Positions 1-11,900 of a stretch of DNA of 64,000 bases are shown piece by piece. The position numbers and the translations under genes were made by a program. This DNA is from Spinacia oleracea. Taxonomy: Eukaryota > Streptophyta > Magnoliopsida > Caryophyllales > Amaranthaceae. The first letter of the stretch is position 1. Every line of letters starts with the position of its first letter. The stretch is taken from assembly GCF_020520425.1 (NCBI RefSeq), contig NC_079487.1, positions 107,294,141 to 107,358,140 on the forward strand. Reading direction: 5' to 3'. The notes beneath the pieces were generated by a model, which saw nothing but the letters and a program-made list of their open reading frames with translations, was not told the DNA's origin and did not search any database.

Positions 1-1350
1 CAAATAATTTGTTACAAATTAACTGATAGAATAAATGCTAAATATGCTAATATACATATATTCTATCATTAACGTTGGACCTCCCGTCAAAAAAAAAACC
101 TTGGACCTAAAAGCATAACTAGCTACATACATAAGCTATCAAGTACCAACGCGCAACTCATATATAATTATATAAACCACTCTTCTTTCTCATGACCCAA
201 ATAGGACTTCAATGCTAACAACTAAAATGTATTGAGATCATTGAAAACAATTCGCCCCTTCTCTTTTCATCAAACAAACTAAAGCACAAACACATGCACA
301 AACGAAACAAATGCACCATTACGCTGCCAAACAACCCATGGGAAATTAACTTGCAATACAGGGAAATTATCTCAATAATCCAAACACTACAAATTAATAC
401 AATTCTATTTAATTTAATTTACAAAATACAAAAACATAAACAAGATTGAACAATATAAATGGATTAATTGAAAAAAGAAGAGTTAAGAGGACAATACCAT
501 GAGAATATGAAGATGATGACAAACTCCGGGACCGACAATAGAGACCAGCGACACTAACAGTACCGGAGGGAGGCGGCAACGACCACCGGAAACAGTAGTG
601 CAGCACGAGCAGCAGCTAGAAGGAAAATAGGGAACAAGACTAATTAGTGTCGTTGGAATTGAAATGCAAATTCTTTGTTTCAATTTTGGCATTTGCAAAT
701 TGCAATCATATCAAACCATTATAAACAAATAATAATTAAACAGCAAATTAATCAGAGCATTCACTTTCACATTTCAATATTATCTATTCAATGAAATTAA
801 ACCAAAATCAAACAATATCCCTCTTGTAAAAGCAATCAATTACAACAAAATTGCTCAAACATGAAACTCGAACAAAATAAAATTTCTTTCTAATTGTTTC
901 AAACAAAAGTAATTGCAAAATCGGGATAAGAGCGAGAGAGAAAAATTACCAACTCTAGCAGATCTTGAGGATTGGAGGGATGAATAGCTTATCAAATTGT
1001 CTGAAATCCTATTGCTGAAACCGATAAAATATGTAAGCGATCTGAACTAATCATTAAGAAACACCGGCAAATATGCAAGAAATTTGAACTAATTTTCAAG
1101 CAATTCGATCAAATCAACAACTCAAACTAAATCGAATTTCGATAACAGTTAACCTAATACTGCATATTGAAACAAATTCGCCAATTTAGAAGTAAAAATA
1201 AAACATATTAATGTTTAATCGAAGAACAAATTTGCCACATACTATACGAATCAAAGTATGAATCACGAAATTCGAGCCAGAAAAACGATAAACATCCACC
1301 AATTGTAGAATAATTGCCTTCGACCTAATTAATTTTAGGGAAAAAAATAA
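1..1350. other. AT-rich stretch without a supported gene
   Basis: No convincing coding region was seen. Only short open frames occur, with no family features. On the minus strand there are exon-like scraps with plausible splice borders, for example a donor GTAATTTTT after GCTAGAGTTG near 950, and AGGGTTC motifs like those of plant 5' leaders near 1395. This could be the transcribed inner part of the CACTA-like element whose end lies near 1800, but I cannot define a product. Confidence 0.4.
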
Positions 1351-1539
1351 GAGATTCATACCGTCAAAGAGATTTTAGAACACATCAATTTCTAGGGTTC
1401 TAAAAAATTTGCAGAGAAAAACTACTTTTTTTAATCTGGAGTCAGAAGAGAATGGAAAATCAAGTTTGATCAGAATCAAATCGCTTAAAAAGGAAGATGA
1501 AGGATTAAAAGAAACTGGGGAGGAGAAGATAGCATCCCT

Positions 1540-1800
1540 CATTATCTGTACAGGGGAGTGCAAATACTGCAATTCATTAATTTCGCCCCCTTTTTTAGTA
1601 TTATTAAAGGGCGCCCAACTAATTTCGCCCCCCAAATGATGCGGAATACCAAAGAAGGCAATAAAATAAGGTCGCCCTATTTGTTCCTATCAACAAAGAC
1701 AATAAATTTCGCCCTGTTTGATTCATTTTATCGGGACGATTTTACTATTGCCTTCCTTTTTACAAAAAAATTGCCCTCTTTGCTTCTGATTCTTGTAGTG
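1540..1800 (-). mobile_element. CACTA-like transposon terminus
   Basis: Read on the minus strand, the sequence begins at about 1800 with CACTACAAGAATCAGA, which resembles the terminal inverted repeat of plant CACTA (En/Spm) elements. It is followed by several spaced copies of a GGGCGAAATT/GGGCGACC motif between 1560 and 1720, as expected of subterminal repeats. The partner end was not found with confidence. A weak CACTACAAATT lies at 386, so the element may be about 1.4 kb or may run off the left edge. A transcript-like leader on the minus strand follows the terminus. Confidence 0.45.
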
Positions 1801-3440
1801 TATAAGCTGAACCTAGTTGGGTCCTAATCAGTAGGCGTAGGGTATATAATAATCCTTCAGTTCCACCTCCCCTTACCCAAAAAGTTGAATACTACCCAAA
1901 CATTATATTGTTGGTTAATGTCATAAACAAGATACAAACATACAAGTATCGTGTAACTTAAGCTTATACTTCGTATTAAAATGGATATGAAACTAGATAA
2001 GCAGCAACCTGTTCTTGGCATATGGCATAACTCCTTGTGTCAAACAGATCATACCTAGCTAGCACTTAACGACAGGGACATGAATAAGAAACAATCAAGC
2101 AGCAACCTTAATCCATAGACACAAGTACTAGTATTAGTAGTAGTATTAGTATTAGTATTAGATGTAAATTTCTTCCCCTTTCAGCTAGCTGCTCCTGAAA
2201 TTTACAACAACAACTTACTATATGTAAGTGGTCATATTCATTCCCCTGTATCCCTGTAACCCATTACCCGTGTGCTTTAGCAGATAACATTATTTACTTA
2301 TATCATACCTTAAAACTGACAAACAAGGCCTTCCTACCAACAATATATTAAGGGGGCGTGAATACCAAACTCCACTAGCCGTGACCAATTCCTCAATTGT
2401 TTTATATCATTGACCTTTTGCAGACAAACTGAATTAACAACCATACTTGTTTTACACCAATCAGAATCGTTGTTAATTCAGATTTCAAGTTTTCCTTGTT
2501 AACTCAAGACAATAGGATTCTTTGGATATTCTTCAAACTCCAAAAACTACATGCAGAGGTGGTGACAAAGAAGCAATTAATGGAGAGGTGTAGATCATAT
2601 GACAATTCACAAAACTAAAAAGACGAGGACTTCTAATTCTTAAATACTGAAACCCAAACGTAATAACTGAATTTCTTGTGTGCACCTTGAGTTTAACAGG
2701 ATGTGAGGCTCTCTCAAGCAAAGTATCTTCTTAAAGTACTCCAATTCTCAAATTATCTACCACGTTCTTTCAGCTTATATTTTTTTTTTGACAACCCGTT
2801 CAGCTTATATTGATATGCCCTTATAATCACAAAATTAGATTATCCAGCAATAAATATTATATACCCAAAAAAAATATAACTCCAATTCTCAAATTATCTT
2901 ATCACTACTGAATTTGAAATATAGAGTAACAATTGAAGGATTACGAAAAATGCAGTTTCAGCATTTGTAATCAATGAAACTATAAAAAAAAGGACCAGAC
3001 ATCAAATACCATATTCTTTCACATGGAAAAATAAATCACCCATGAATTTTATTTGATTCCCAAATATCAAAACCCTATATTCCATCAAAACTTAAATTCG
3101 ATTCAATTTTTAACCCCCTATATTTGATTCAATTTGTAACCCCCTATATTCGATTCAATTTTTACCCAGAAAGTCAATTTAAACCAAGATTTAATCACCA
3201 ATAAAACCCAGAAAAAACAATTTAATGGGTTCCAAATTGAAATTGAAATTGAAATTAGTTGTGAACTGACCTGACCATCATGAAACTGTGATCTAAGACT
3301 GGAATAGACCGCTCGGTCATGGGAGAATCGGGAATCTTCGAAAGCTTGCTGAACTATGAAAACCATCAAATAGATTTTCTCGTATATGAATCATGATAAT
3401 AGTAACAAACTAAATTAAGAAAATTTCAAGGAGATGAAAA
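1801..3440. other. Intergenic, no gene seen
   Basis: AT-rich DNA with only short unrelated open frames. There is a small trinucleotide-like run (TAGTAT type) near 2130-2160, and a near-repeated phrase, TATATTNGATTCAATTTNTAACCC, occurs three times at 3075-3165. Nothing here supports a coding or RNA gene. Confidence 0.4.
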
Positions 3441-3559
3441 GAAAGAGGAAAATTGATTGTAAGGACTTACAAATGTAGATCTCGGACTTTCAAAGTGATA
3501 GAGAAAGAGGAGAGAAGTATTAGTTTAGGGTTGAGAAGAACGAGGACTGTGAGTGGAGG

Positions 3560-3785
3560 CGGTTCTCAGTTCTCACACAAAAAAAACACGCGGGCTTCTA
3601 AATATGACCACGTGCTGGGCATGTGTCTATTTAGTTGTATCTCGACGCTAATAGTAGACGGGAAATAGGAAGGCGCATAAAACCGTCGACAAAACACGCA
3701 AATCATAATTTGATACTGACAGTACACCTTCAGCGTCGAGGACTTGGGGTCGAGAAATGATGTGTTTTGTAGTAAATTAGTTTTC
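3560..3785 (-). mobile_element. Possible second CACTA-like terminus
   Basis: On the minus strand the sequence from about 3784 reads TACTACAAAACACATCATTT, close to a CACTA terminus with its first base changed. Repeated CGTCGA/TCGACG motifs (CTCGACCCC, CTCGACGCT, CGTCGAGA, CCGTCGAC) follow within 200 bp, like subterminal repeats. No partner end was identified. Confidence 0.3.
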
Positions 3786-4189
3786 TCTAGAGACCACCAC
3801 TACAATAAACTCCTTATCTACTTTGATTAAAATATTTTCTAGCATATTTTTCTATTTGTTTATTATCCCCTTCCCCACTTGTTTTATTATTTTTATTATA
3901 TTCAACTCTCATTCCTTAATACGCGTGTCGGTTAACATGTGACTCCTAATAAAATGATGATGGAGTAATAACTAGCTCTCTTGAGCCTGTGTTATAGTGT
4001 TTGTTTACCCGACCGTCTTTTAAATAATTTTATTGACGACTTGTGATCTTAGTGAGAATATATGATTTAAATAGAGGTGGAGATTGAAAGTATATATAAA
4101 TATTAAATGGTGAATTGATTTTCAATATTAAAAGAGTAGATGGAGCGGAAAACACTGACCAGATATATTGGACTACGACAACTTTTGTG

Positions 4190-4440
4190 TAAGATCGCCT
4201 TATCGAAAAAATCACTTTAATTGGTTAACTAATTGACTCCTTGCTTAAATAATTGGTTCCCTTATTTAACTAATTAGTTCCATTGTTTAACTAATTGGGT
4301 ACAGTGCTTAACTAATTGGTTTCAGTGCTTAACTAATTGGATGTAGTGCTTAACTAATTAGTTTTAGTGCTTAACTAATTGGTTTCATTACTTAACTTAT
4401 ATGACACCATGGTGATTTTATGTGTAAGACCGCCTTATAT
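4190..4440. repeat. 21-bp tandem repeat, about nine copies
   Basis: A 21-bp unit close to GTGCTTAACTAATTGGTTTCA is repeated about nine times from 4215 to 4400, with TAATTGG/TAATTAG as the constant core. The array is bracketed by two direct copies of GTAAGATCGCCTTAT / GTAAGACCGCCTTAT (about 4190 and 4424), so it probably expanded inside a short transposon-like unit. Confidence 0.75.
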
Positions 4441-4584
4441 AAAAGTAGTAATTGGCGGCTATTGATGAATTGATGTTGAATGAGAAAAACAAAGTAGAAG
4501 AGGCGTTGAAGTTGTAAAATATAGCAAATAAAAAATAAAAAATAAAAACACAAATTGATGGATGAGAGGAGGAGATGACACGTA

Positions 4585-5408
4585 CTCCCTCCGCATTTAA
4601 ATAAGAGATACATTTGACCGGACACAGATATTAAGGAAGAACTAGTATGTAACCCGGGCGTTGCCCCGGGTTTTGACTTTTATTCGGATTTTTTTTATAA
4701 AATATGTGCACGTAGAGATGGTGTTATCATCAAATTACGGTGGTGACATAAGATTAGTGGCCGATCAACAACCTCCCCGATTAAACCCATATCCAAAAAT
4801 CTAAACAAAGTCGGATCCTTTTCTTCAATGTAATAATTGTACATTTATGAATTAAGTAACCATTTATTTTTTTTGCATTCACTTTTATTCAATGTATTTT
4901 TTATTGTAAAACAAATATATAGGATTATATGGAAAGATATTACATAAGTTGTAGTTGGTTAAGATGGTAAGAAGTGTAACTTTTAACAAAGAGGTTTGGT
5001 GTTCGATCCTTGTTAGATGTTTTTTGTTGTAATAACGTGTCATGATGCTAATAAGTGGTGACGTGGCGTAATAAGGAGAGATCTACGTGACACGTATACA
5101 TTCTTCAAAACGCCTTTTAATATATTAGTATAGATAGTTGAATGAAATAAAACAATAAAGCAAGTGAGGTTGAGGTAAATATTTTAATCAAGTAAAATAA
5201 GTGGGGACCATTAATTTTGTAGGGATGTGAGGTGAGGGGCCGGGGTTTATGAAATTAATTGTTTAATGTGGTAGTGAGTCATATGGTAAATTAGATATAT
5301 TATTTAATTAGATGGTGGGGTTGAAAAGTTACTAAAAATGGTAACTGTGTCTCATATTTAAATACGGTCGGAAATGGTCGCGTGTCTCCTATTTAAATAC
5401 GGAGGGAG
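4585..5408. mobile_element. Stowaway-type MITE interrupted by a Helitron
   Basis: The terminal inverted repeats read CTCCCTCCGCATTTAAATA and, at the other end, TATTTAAATACGGAGGGAG, flanked by a TA target duplication (4583-4584 and 5409-5410). This is the Tc1/Mariner Stowaway pattern. A second copy of the family lies at 38997-39279 without the insertion. Leaving out the nested Helitron (4642-5134), this copy is about 331 bp. Near the right end the terminal segment is present twice in tandem, as in the other copy. Confidence 0.8.
4642..5134 (-). mobile_element. Helitron-like non-autonomous element (copy 1), 493 bp
   Basis: On the minus strand the element starts TCTATACTAATATATTAAAA after an A. 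It ends with a hairpin (ACCCGGGGCAACGCCCGGGT), a short spacer and CTAG before a T, which are the expected Helitron features: 5' TC, 3' hairpin plus CTRR, insertion between A and T. Removing it restores a continuous Stowaway sequence matching the uninterrupted relative at 38997-39279. On the plus strand it carries a tRNA-like block, with an A-box-like TAGTTGGTTAAGATGG near 4952 and a B-box-like GGTGTTCGATCC near 4998. It is larger than the other three copies and has no transposase frame, so it must depend on factors supplied elsewhere. Confidence 0.75.
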
Positions 5409-5429
5409 TATATTTTAAGTGTATCGTTA

Positions 5430-6405
5430 TTCGACGCCCGCATACACTAAAATCACCTGCGGTTTTAACATGAAATGACACATTTACCCTTATAAAATAT
5501 TACCCCTCTCTTCATTTTTTTTCCACATCTTTCACCCCTCCTCCTCCAGCAGGTTGCACTATCCCGCAAGAAGCCATAATTTCCGGCGAACTTACAATTC
5601 CGTTGGAAAACCTCTTTACTCCTTTGGCTACAATTAATTATCGCCGGAAAACGTAAGTAAACTAATATTTCTCGTCGGAACTTAATCCTACAACTTGACC
5701 AATACCCCTTCGTTGGCTGAGGTTCATAATTTCTCGTCGAAAAATTATGGGTTCAATGCAAATTCAAACAAAAAACAAAATAAAAAAAGACATTTTTTTA
5801 AAAAAAATCGAAATCTTCCCTTTGAAATCTCTCGCACAACCTTTGCGGGGGAAGCCATGACCGCTGCGCAAAGGCTGTGCGCCGACGACACGGAGCTCAT
5901 GCACCAGATCTGCACGACCACCGCGTCGCCGATGCACACCATGTGCGCGGCGACCATGGCTTCCCCCGCAAAGGCCGTGCTCGTCATCCCAAATTTTTAA
6001 AAAAAATTAAATTCATACCTTCCGGCGGGTGTTGCTTACTCTCTCGTCGGCGAGTTTGGATAAGTGGAGGGCACACGACGGGGAGTTTGGTTCTGGGCAA
6101 ACGACGAGTTTGGATGAGGGGAGGGCACACGACGAGGAGGAAGAACAAAAAAGGAGGACGAAACAGAGAGGCGAGGACGAACGGGAGACAGAAAACAGAG
6201 AGGGGAGGAGCAGTGAGGGAGGCAGAGCATATGTTCTAGGTTCCTAGAGTGTTTTTGGGTGCCCGAAGTTCTTAACAGAGAAAGGATGGGGTGGCCGGAG
6301 TTCTTAACAGAGAGGGGATCAAAGGTGAAGAAGGGTGAAGGGGGAGGGGTAAACTCGTACTTTAACATAATAGACGAGGGCGTTTTTAACGGATTAGGGC
6401 GTCGA
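5430..6405. mobile_element. Foldback element with GC-rich core, about 975 bp
   Basis: The outer ends carry the inverted motif TATTCGACGCCC (about 5428) and GGGCGTCGAATA (about 6391). Inside are pyrimidine-rich and purine-rich stretches and a strikingly GC-rich palindromic core (5837-5990) in an AT-rich setting. Open frames of 101 and 134 codons here are low-complexity and show no family motifs, so I do not call a gene. The transposon superfamily cannot be assigned from these short ends. Confidence 0.5.
5837..5990. repeat. Long imperfect palindrome (hairpin), about 150 bp
   Basis: CTTTGCGGGGGAAGCCATG at about 5841 is matched by its exact inverse CATGGCTTCCCCCGCAAAG at about 5955. The match continues inward with mismatches to a centre near 5906 (AGATCT). 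Transcribed from either side, the RNA could fold into a hairpin with arms of about 70 nt. Both strands hold near-identical short open frames for this reason, and neither looks like a real gene. Confidence 0.75.
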
Positions 6406-6529
6406 ATAAAAACCCCTATTTTAATCATATATGGTTTCACATTTTAAATACTAGGTATAAATTTAATATAGAACTACGAAATATATCAATCATATATATT
6501 TTTTCTTTTGGCGAGTCGAAATATATCAA

Positions 6530-7765
6530 TTACTTGAATTTGGCACTTGGCTTTACATCCACCTTAGAGTTTCCCAAACTTAAAATCATTACTTATTTAT
6601 CTTGCTTTCGTATTGTTTTTGTACGAGGATAATTCATGAATTACAAAATTACAACAATGTTTGTGTTACTACTTTTTATAGTTACCTTAATACGGAATTA
6701 CCCATATTTTTTTTATTGGCTACGGAGTAGCTTAATATAGAGTTTTTATTATATTTAGAACGCCCTCATGAGGCTAAAGCTATTGTTGTTGAAATAGACA
6801 AGTACGTTTTCTTTCACGAACGTTTTGCTTAAAGCAAGTTTCATCACAAAATAGGAAACTAGGTGGAGCAAGGTACATAATAAACCAATAGACAATAGCT
6901 AGTGTGTTGCCTAAACCATGTTCCAGGATGATACTTCAAATGTTATGCCTAAACCATGTTCCAGGATGATACTTCAAATGTTATACGGAGTACTACATTT
7001 TATTTTCACATATGTTAGATTTGCAAGTTTTTTTTAACTTTATCGTGGCTGTGTTATGTGTTTTGTCCTTTCTAGTTTCTAGTAATGTTGTCTCTATTTT
7101 TTATTAATCATAAAATGTACTGTGATCAATTCTTAATGAAATTTAACAGTGCAAGATTATGAAACAAAAGAAAATATTAGTAAAATCAACAATCACTTTG
7201 TCTAACTTAAATATATTTGGGTGAATTAAAAAAGCACAATAAATAGACGATTGAGGTGGTTAAACATCCAATTTTGTTCTTGTTGGTCTCAGCTTCAACC
7301 GTGTGACATGTATACATGATTAGAAGGCCCTTGGCTTTACATCCACCTTTGAGTTTCACAAACTTTAATTTTTATTTTAATTCTTTTATATAAAGATAGC
7401 CGTTAAAGACAATGCGACAAATGATGTACATGAAATTCGATCCAGGTCTTGAGTACCACACCAGTCTTTAATTTGATTATTTATTTATCTTGCTTTCATT
7501 ATCTCTAAATGGAGTACTTTTGTGTTGTTTAGTACGAGTATAACTCAATGATTACAAAATCACAACAATGGCCGTGTTACTATTTTTCATAGTTACTTTA
7601 GTGCGGAGCAACACATATCTCTTAAATGACTAGCCTAAATGCCTAATATAGGTAGTTATCTTTAGAACACCCTCAATTATTGAAGTACTTTTAATTTCCT
7701 TTCATGGACATTTTGTTTATGGCCAAACGGCCAAAATTTCATCTCTAAAGACTAAAGTTATGTAA
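6530..7765. repeat. Old direct segmental duplication (two arms)
   Basis: The arm at about 6545-6830 and the arm at about 7328-7730 share a series of phrases in the same order: TTGGCTTTACATCCACCTT, ATTTATCTTGCTTTC, ACAAAATTACAACAATG / ACAAAATCACAACAATG, and TTTAGAACNCCCTCA. Insertions separate the shared blocks. Between the arms a 41-bp stretch (CCTAAACCATGTTCCAGGAT and onward) is duplicated in tandem at 6909-6983. No coding potential was seen in either arm. Confidence 0.6.
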
Positions 7766-8016
7766 CTAGGTTAGCAAGGTGATAAACTAACAATTAACTT
7801 TGTTACATGATTGAATTAAACAGATTAAGAATCTTCTTTTGAAGGTCAAAAACATTAATTTCAACCTCACTCTTAATGTTCAAATTTTGATTGAGAGTTT
7901 ATTGACATTTGTAGACCTTTTTTTAAAACCACACAAGGTACCACAACACAGAACTCTAGCAGTTGAAAAAAAGAAAACAAAGAACTCCAATTCTACTCAT
8001 GATTTACGTATATTAG

Positions 8017-8521
8017 ACCTGATCAAATAGCGGGCCGGGTCGGGCTGGGTCTATGCATAAAAAATCAGCCTGGTATGTTTGGCTGGGCTTCGGGCCAAAA
8101 AATTATGCCCAAACCTGCTATTTTTGGGCCTAAAATACCTGGCTTTTCGAGCCATTTCGGCCCGGGCCAATTTATAACTATAAATTGTATTTTGTGTTTC
8201 CCAAACCCATCCAAAAAAATTAAATTTTAGGGTCGGGTCGGGTTTGGGAAGAATCTTCCGATCCGGTTTGGGCCGATCTGACCCGAATTTTTAATTTTTT
8301 AGGGCGGGTTTGGGCAACACAAAACTACACTTTTTAGTTATAAATTTGGCCCGGCCTAAAAATAGTCCAAAAAGTCTGATATTTTAGTCCCGAAATAGCG
8401 GACTTGGGCACAATTTTTGGTCTTAATCTTGACCTGGCCCGTCCCGTCCCAACATAACGGCCTGAGTTTTATGCCTCAACTCGACCCGGCTCAAACCTAG
8501 GCCAGCCCGCCATTTGATCAG
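8017..8521. mobile_element. Foldback MITE with G-rich interior, about 505 bp
   Basis: The terminal inverted repeats are CTGATCAAATAGCGGGC and GCCCGCCATTTGATCAG. The interior is made of degenerate GGGTCGGG/CCCGACCC-like words. The inverted ends and small size point to a non-autonomous DNA transposon, possibly hAT-like, but I could not confirm the target duplication. The composition resembles the element at 26078-26958. Confidence 0.65.
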
Positions 8522-8909
8522 TTCTGCCTTAATCTAACTTATACCTTGTCGACTTATATGTCGTACTCACGAGTCAAACATGGGTAGTCCTTATCGGTGG
8601 TGAATCCTTTATGGTAATTGGTTAGCCATACATAATATACGTACTAGAATTATCCTTTGCCGACCTGCACCTAAAACTAAAACACCTGTGAAAAATCTGT
8701 TGGTAAAACAAAGGCCACAGCCCCAAAGCCAAACACACCCCCTATTAAAACTGCGCCTTTTCCTTCCTTTCCTTCCCATTACCCTGCAATTGCAAGATTC
8801 TGTAAAATATTTTAGCTTGATTTTCTCTCTCGTTTTCTTGGTGATTGATTAGCTCTTGTGGGATAAATGAACACGAACTTTTGATTGAAATGTGCTCAAA
8901 AGCCGAGCA

Positions 8910-11900
8910 ATGGGATTCTCTGCTAATCTTCTCCCCCATGTTCCAGCTTCTTATCGCCGCCATTATTTCAAGGTATATATTCCTATTTTTACCCCCTTTT
9001 TTCAGCTGTTTGTTTCAATATTTTAGCTATATGATCTGTTTTTCATCTAATTTGTTGCAATTTTTCTCATTATTTATGTTATTAGTGACCCAATATAGGT
9101 TTAAGTTTTAAAGTTTTATTCTTTAATGGATTTGTGATTATGGATTAATTGGGATTTTAATTGAGATTATGGGGTTTTCGCGATTGTAGTGAACATTAAA
9201 TTTGATAAGGATTTTACTATTATTTTGTTGGTATGCTCCTGATTTCGGGTTAGTGTTTGATTTTGTTAATAATTTGTTTGTAATTGGGTGGAAGTTGATT
9301 TGAAGTATGATGATGTTCGAGGGAAAATGGCGACTGTTTCATTGATCAATGGTGAATTGGTGATTGATATTATCCGGCCATAATTTAAAGGTTTTGGGTT
9401 TTAGTGATTGAATGGGGATTGGGAGAAGGTGAAATTTTTTCGTTAGAGAATTTGAAATTATGACATATCATTGGTCTAGAATGGGTTGTTTTGGACCTAA
9501 TTGTGCTGTGATGGTTGAAGGGTTTGATGGAGGTTTGGTTGAATATTGAGTAATCTTTGTTGCCGTGTAAAGGGTTGTTAAGTGATCTGAAAAGTGAAAA
9601 CACAGAGTATGTTCTATATCAGGACTTGAAGAAGAAGCAAATATGCAGTCGAAACACTCACCCTTTATTCCTCTCCCCTTCGAGTGGTGGCGAGTCTGGT
9701 GACTCTAGTGAGGACCACTGGTGAGTGGTGATTCCCAAAGTTGTGTCACCCTATCATAAGTCCCTTATATACCTGCCTTTTATTGGGGATCAATATAGGT
9801 GTAGGTTTGTAGGAGGATGGAGGCTTGTGCTCTAGGTTGCTCTATGAGTTTATGACCTTTGATTATGTGCTTTCTGTGAAGATGGTATCCTGCAAACCTA
9901 ATAGGGTATCCAGAAAAGACTAAGCATTCCAATGCCAGGTTCTTTTAATTTAGTTCATTACTTTTGATGAGTCTGAGTGACAAAATTTTAGGGGTCATTA
10001 TTTACCAACCTGTTCTTATAAGTTGTCCCTTTGTATAACAAAACAAAAATTTACCGGGATACACCACTGAATATATGATTCTGATCCGTCTAATTTTCTA
10101 GCTAAGTTTGTGCTTTGACATTTGTGGAATAAACTCAGTGCCGTTCTCCTAAATCTTTTGTTTTTTTATGCATCCCTGCAGTTTTGCTCTCTTAGGGTCC
10201 GTGAAAGTCACAGGTCATTATCATTTGTAACAACGACAAAGTGCTATGGTCTTCATGGCATCAATTCGATCTTGGGAGACAGGATATCCAGCATCAACAA
10301 CAATGGGACACCTGAACCTGCAACGGCTCTCCTGGAGCGGTTGTTTGCACAGACACAGAAGTTGGAAGAACACTTGAATGGGAATTCTCATTTTTTCCAA
10401 GATGTTGATCCAGACTTTAACCTTGAAAATCTCGAGTCTGGTATTGAGGCTGCTCTAAAAGCCTTGAGGAAGAAGGAGGAGGATCTACAAGAAGCAGAAA
10501 GAATGGTGATGTTGGAACATGCTGAATTGAATCAAGCAAAGGAGGAATTAGAGCGTCGAGAGAAGGAAATTGCAGCAGCTTTTTCCAAACAGGAGAAATT
10601 GGAGGAGGAGTTACGACAGGCTAATTTGAAGTTAGTTTCACAGGCAAGGCATGTAGAAGATATGAAATTGCTATTGAAGGAAAGAGAACAGGAGATTGCT
10701 GCAGCACAGTCCGTATTGCTGTTGAAACAAGATGAAATGGATAAAATGAGGTGTGAATTGACACGAAAGAATGAAGAAGCTGCCAAGAATGCAATGCAGC
10801 TTATATCCAAAGCTCAGCTCTTGGACGAAGCCAACGACGTTGTGAAAAAGCAAGATATTGAAATTCAGGAACTTGGAAATGTTCTCCACGGAAAACAACA
10901 GGAGATGGAAGAATTGTTAAGTACGCAACAGCTTGAAGGAGAGAAGTTAAAGGCTGCGGAGACCAAGTTGGAGAAACAGACAATGGAGTGGTTGCAAGCA
11001 CAGGAAGACCTCAAAAAGCTTGGTGAGGAGGCATCCAAGCACGTAGATGAGAGCAAGGAAACTATGAAAGATTTTAGGAGAGTTAAAAGGCTTCTTGCTG
11101 ATGTGAGATCTGAGTTGGTCTCATCCCAAAAGTCATGGGTTACCTCAAGACAGAAAATGGAGGAACAAGAGCTGGTTCTTGAGAAGCAACGGCTGGAACT
11201 GGAAGAGCAACAGGAAACAATTGTGTCTTACATGAGTAGTCTGAAAAGTGCCCAACTAGAAATAGAAAATGAACGAGGAAAGCTCAGAGTTGCAGAGGCT
11301 CTGAATAAGGAATTTGAGCTGGATCTATCATTGAAGAGGGGTCTATTGCAGAATCTACTGGGGGAATTGGATGAGGAGAAGTGTTCTTTGCAAAAAGTAA
11401 CCAGTGAAGTGTCTACTCTTCGAGAGGAGCTGAATATGAAGAGCAGTGAATTTGAAGAAAACAACAATCTTCTGGAAGTGAAGGAAAAAGAATTGGTAGA
11501 GGCTAAACTAGAAATTCAGCAGTTAATATCTGAACAGAAGTCTCTCATGCTCATCCTGCAAGAGAGAGACTTGGAGCTCAATACCGCGAAGAAGAGATTG
11601 GAGGAAGTGAATGCAGAGGTAGCAGAGCTAAAATTGCTCTTGAATAAAAAGGAAGATCAGCTTATCCTGGCCACTGGCATGCTTAAAGAAAAAGATGATT
11701 TCGCCGAGGCAATGCAGCATGAGTTAGATGATGCAAGAGTAAAGGCTTCTGAAGCTGAATCTGTTGTTGGAAGAATTGTAGATCTGACTAAGGAATTGGT
11801 AATCTCAACAAAGGAGGGAAGTCTCTACACATCAAGTGACTTGGAAAAGTTTCCATCTCAATTCTTAGGAAATAGTGGTGAAGATTATAGGTTACAGAAA

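Noticed and set aside
4190-4440. Possible CRISPR-like array of 21-bp repeats
   Set aside because: The repeats are contiguous, with no spacers, and the genome is a plant nucleus. It is a plain tandem repeat.
5695-6247. Overlapping frames of 72-120 codons in the foldback element
   Set aside because: They follow the GC-rich palindrome and purine-rich stretches. The opposite strand gives a mirror frame and no motif is seen.
10532-11467. Minus-strand Ser/Phe-rich frames opposite the coiled-coil gene
   Set aside because: They are the antisense shadow of Glu/Lys/Leu-rich coiled-coil coding sequence.
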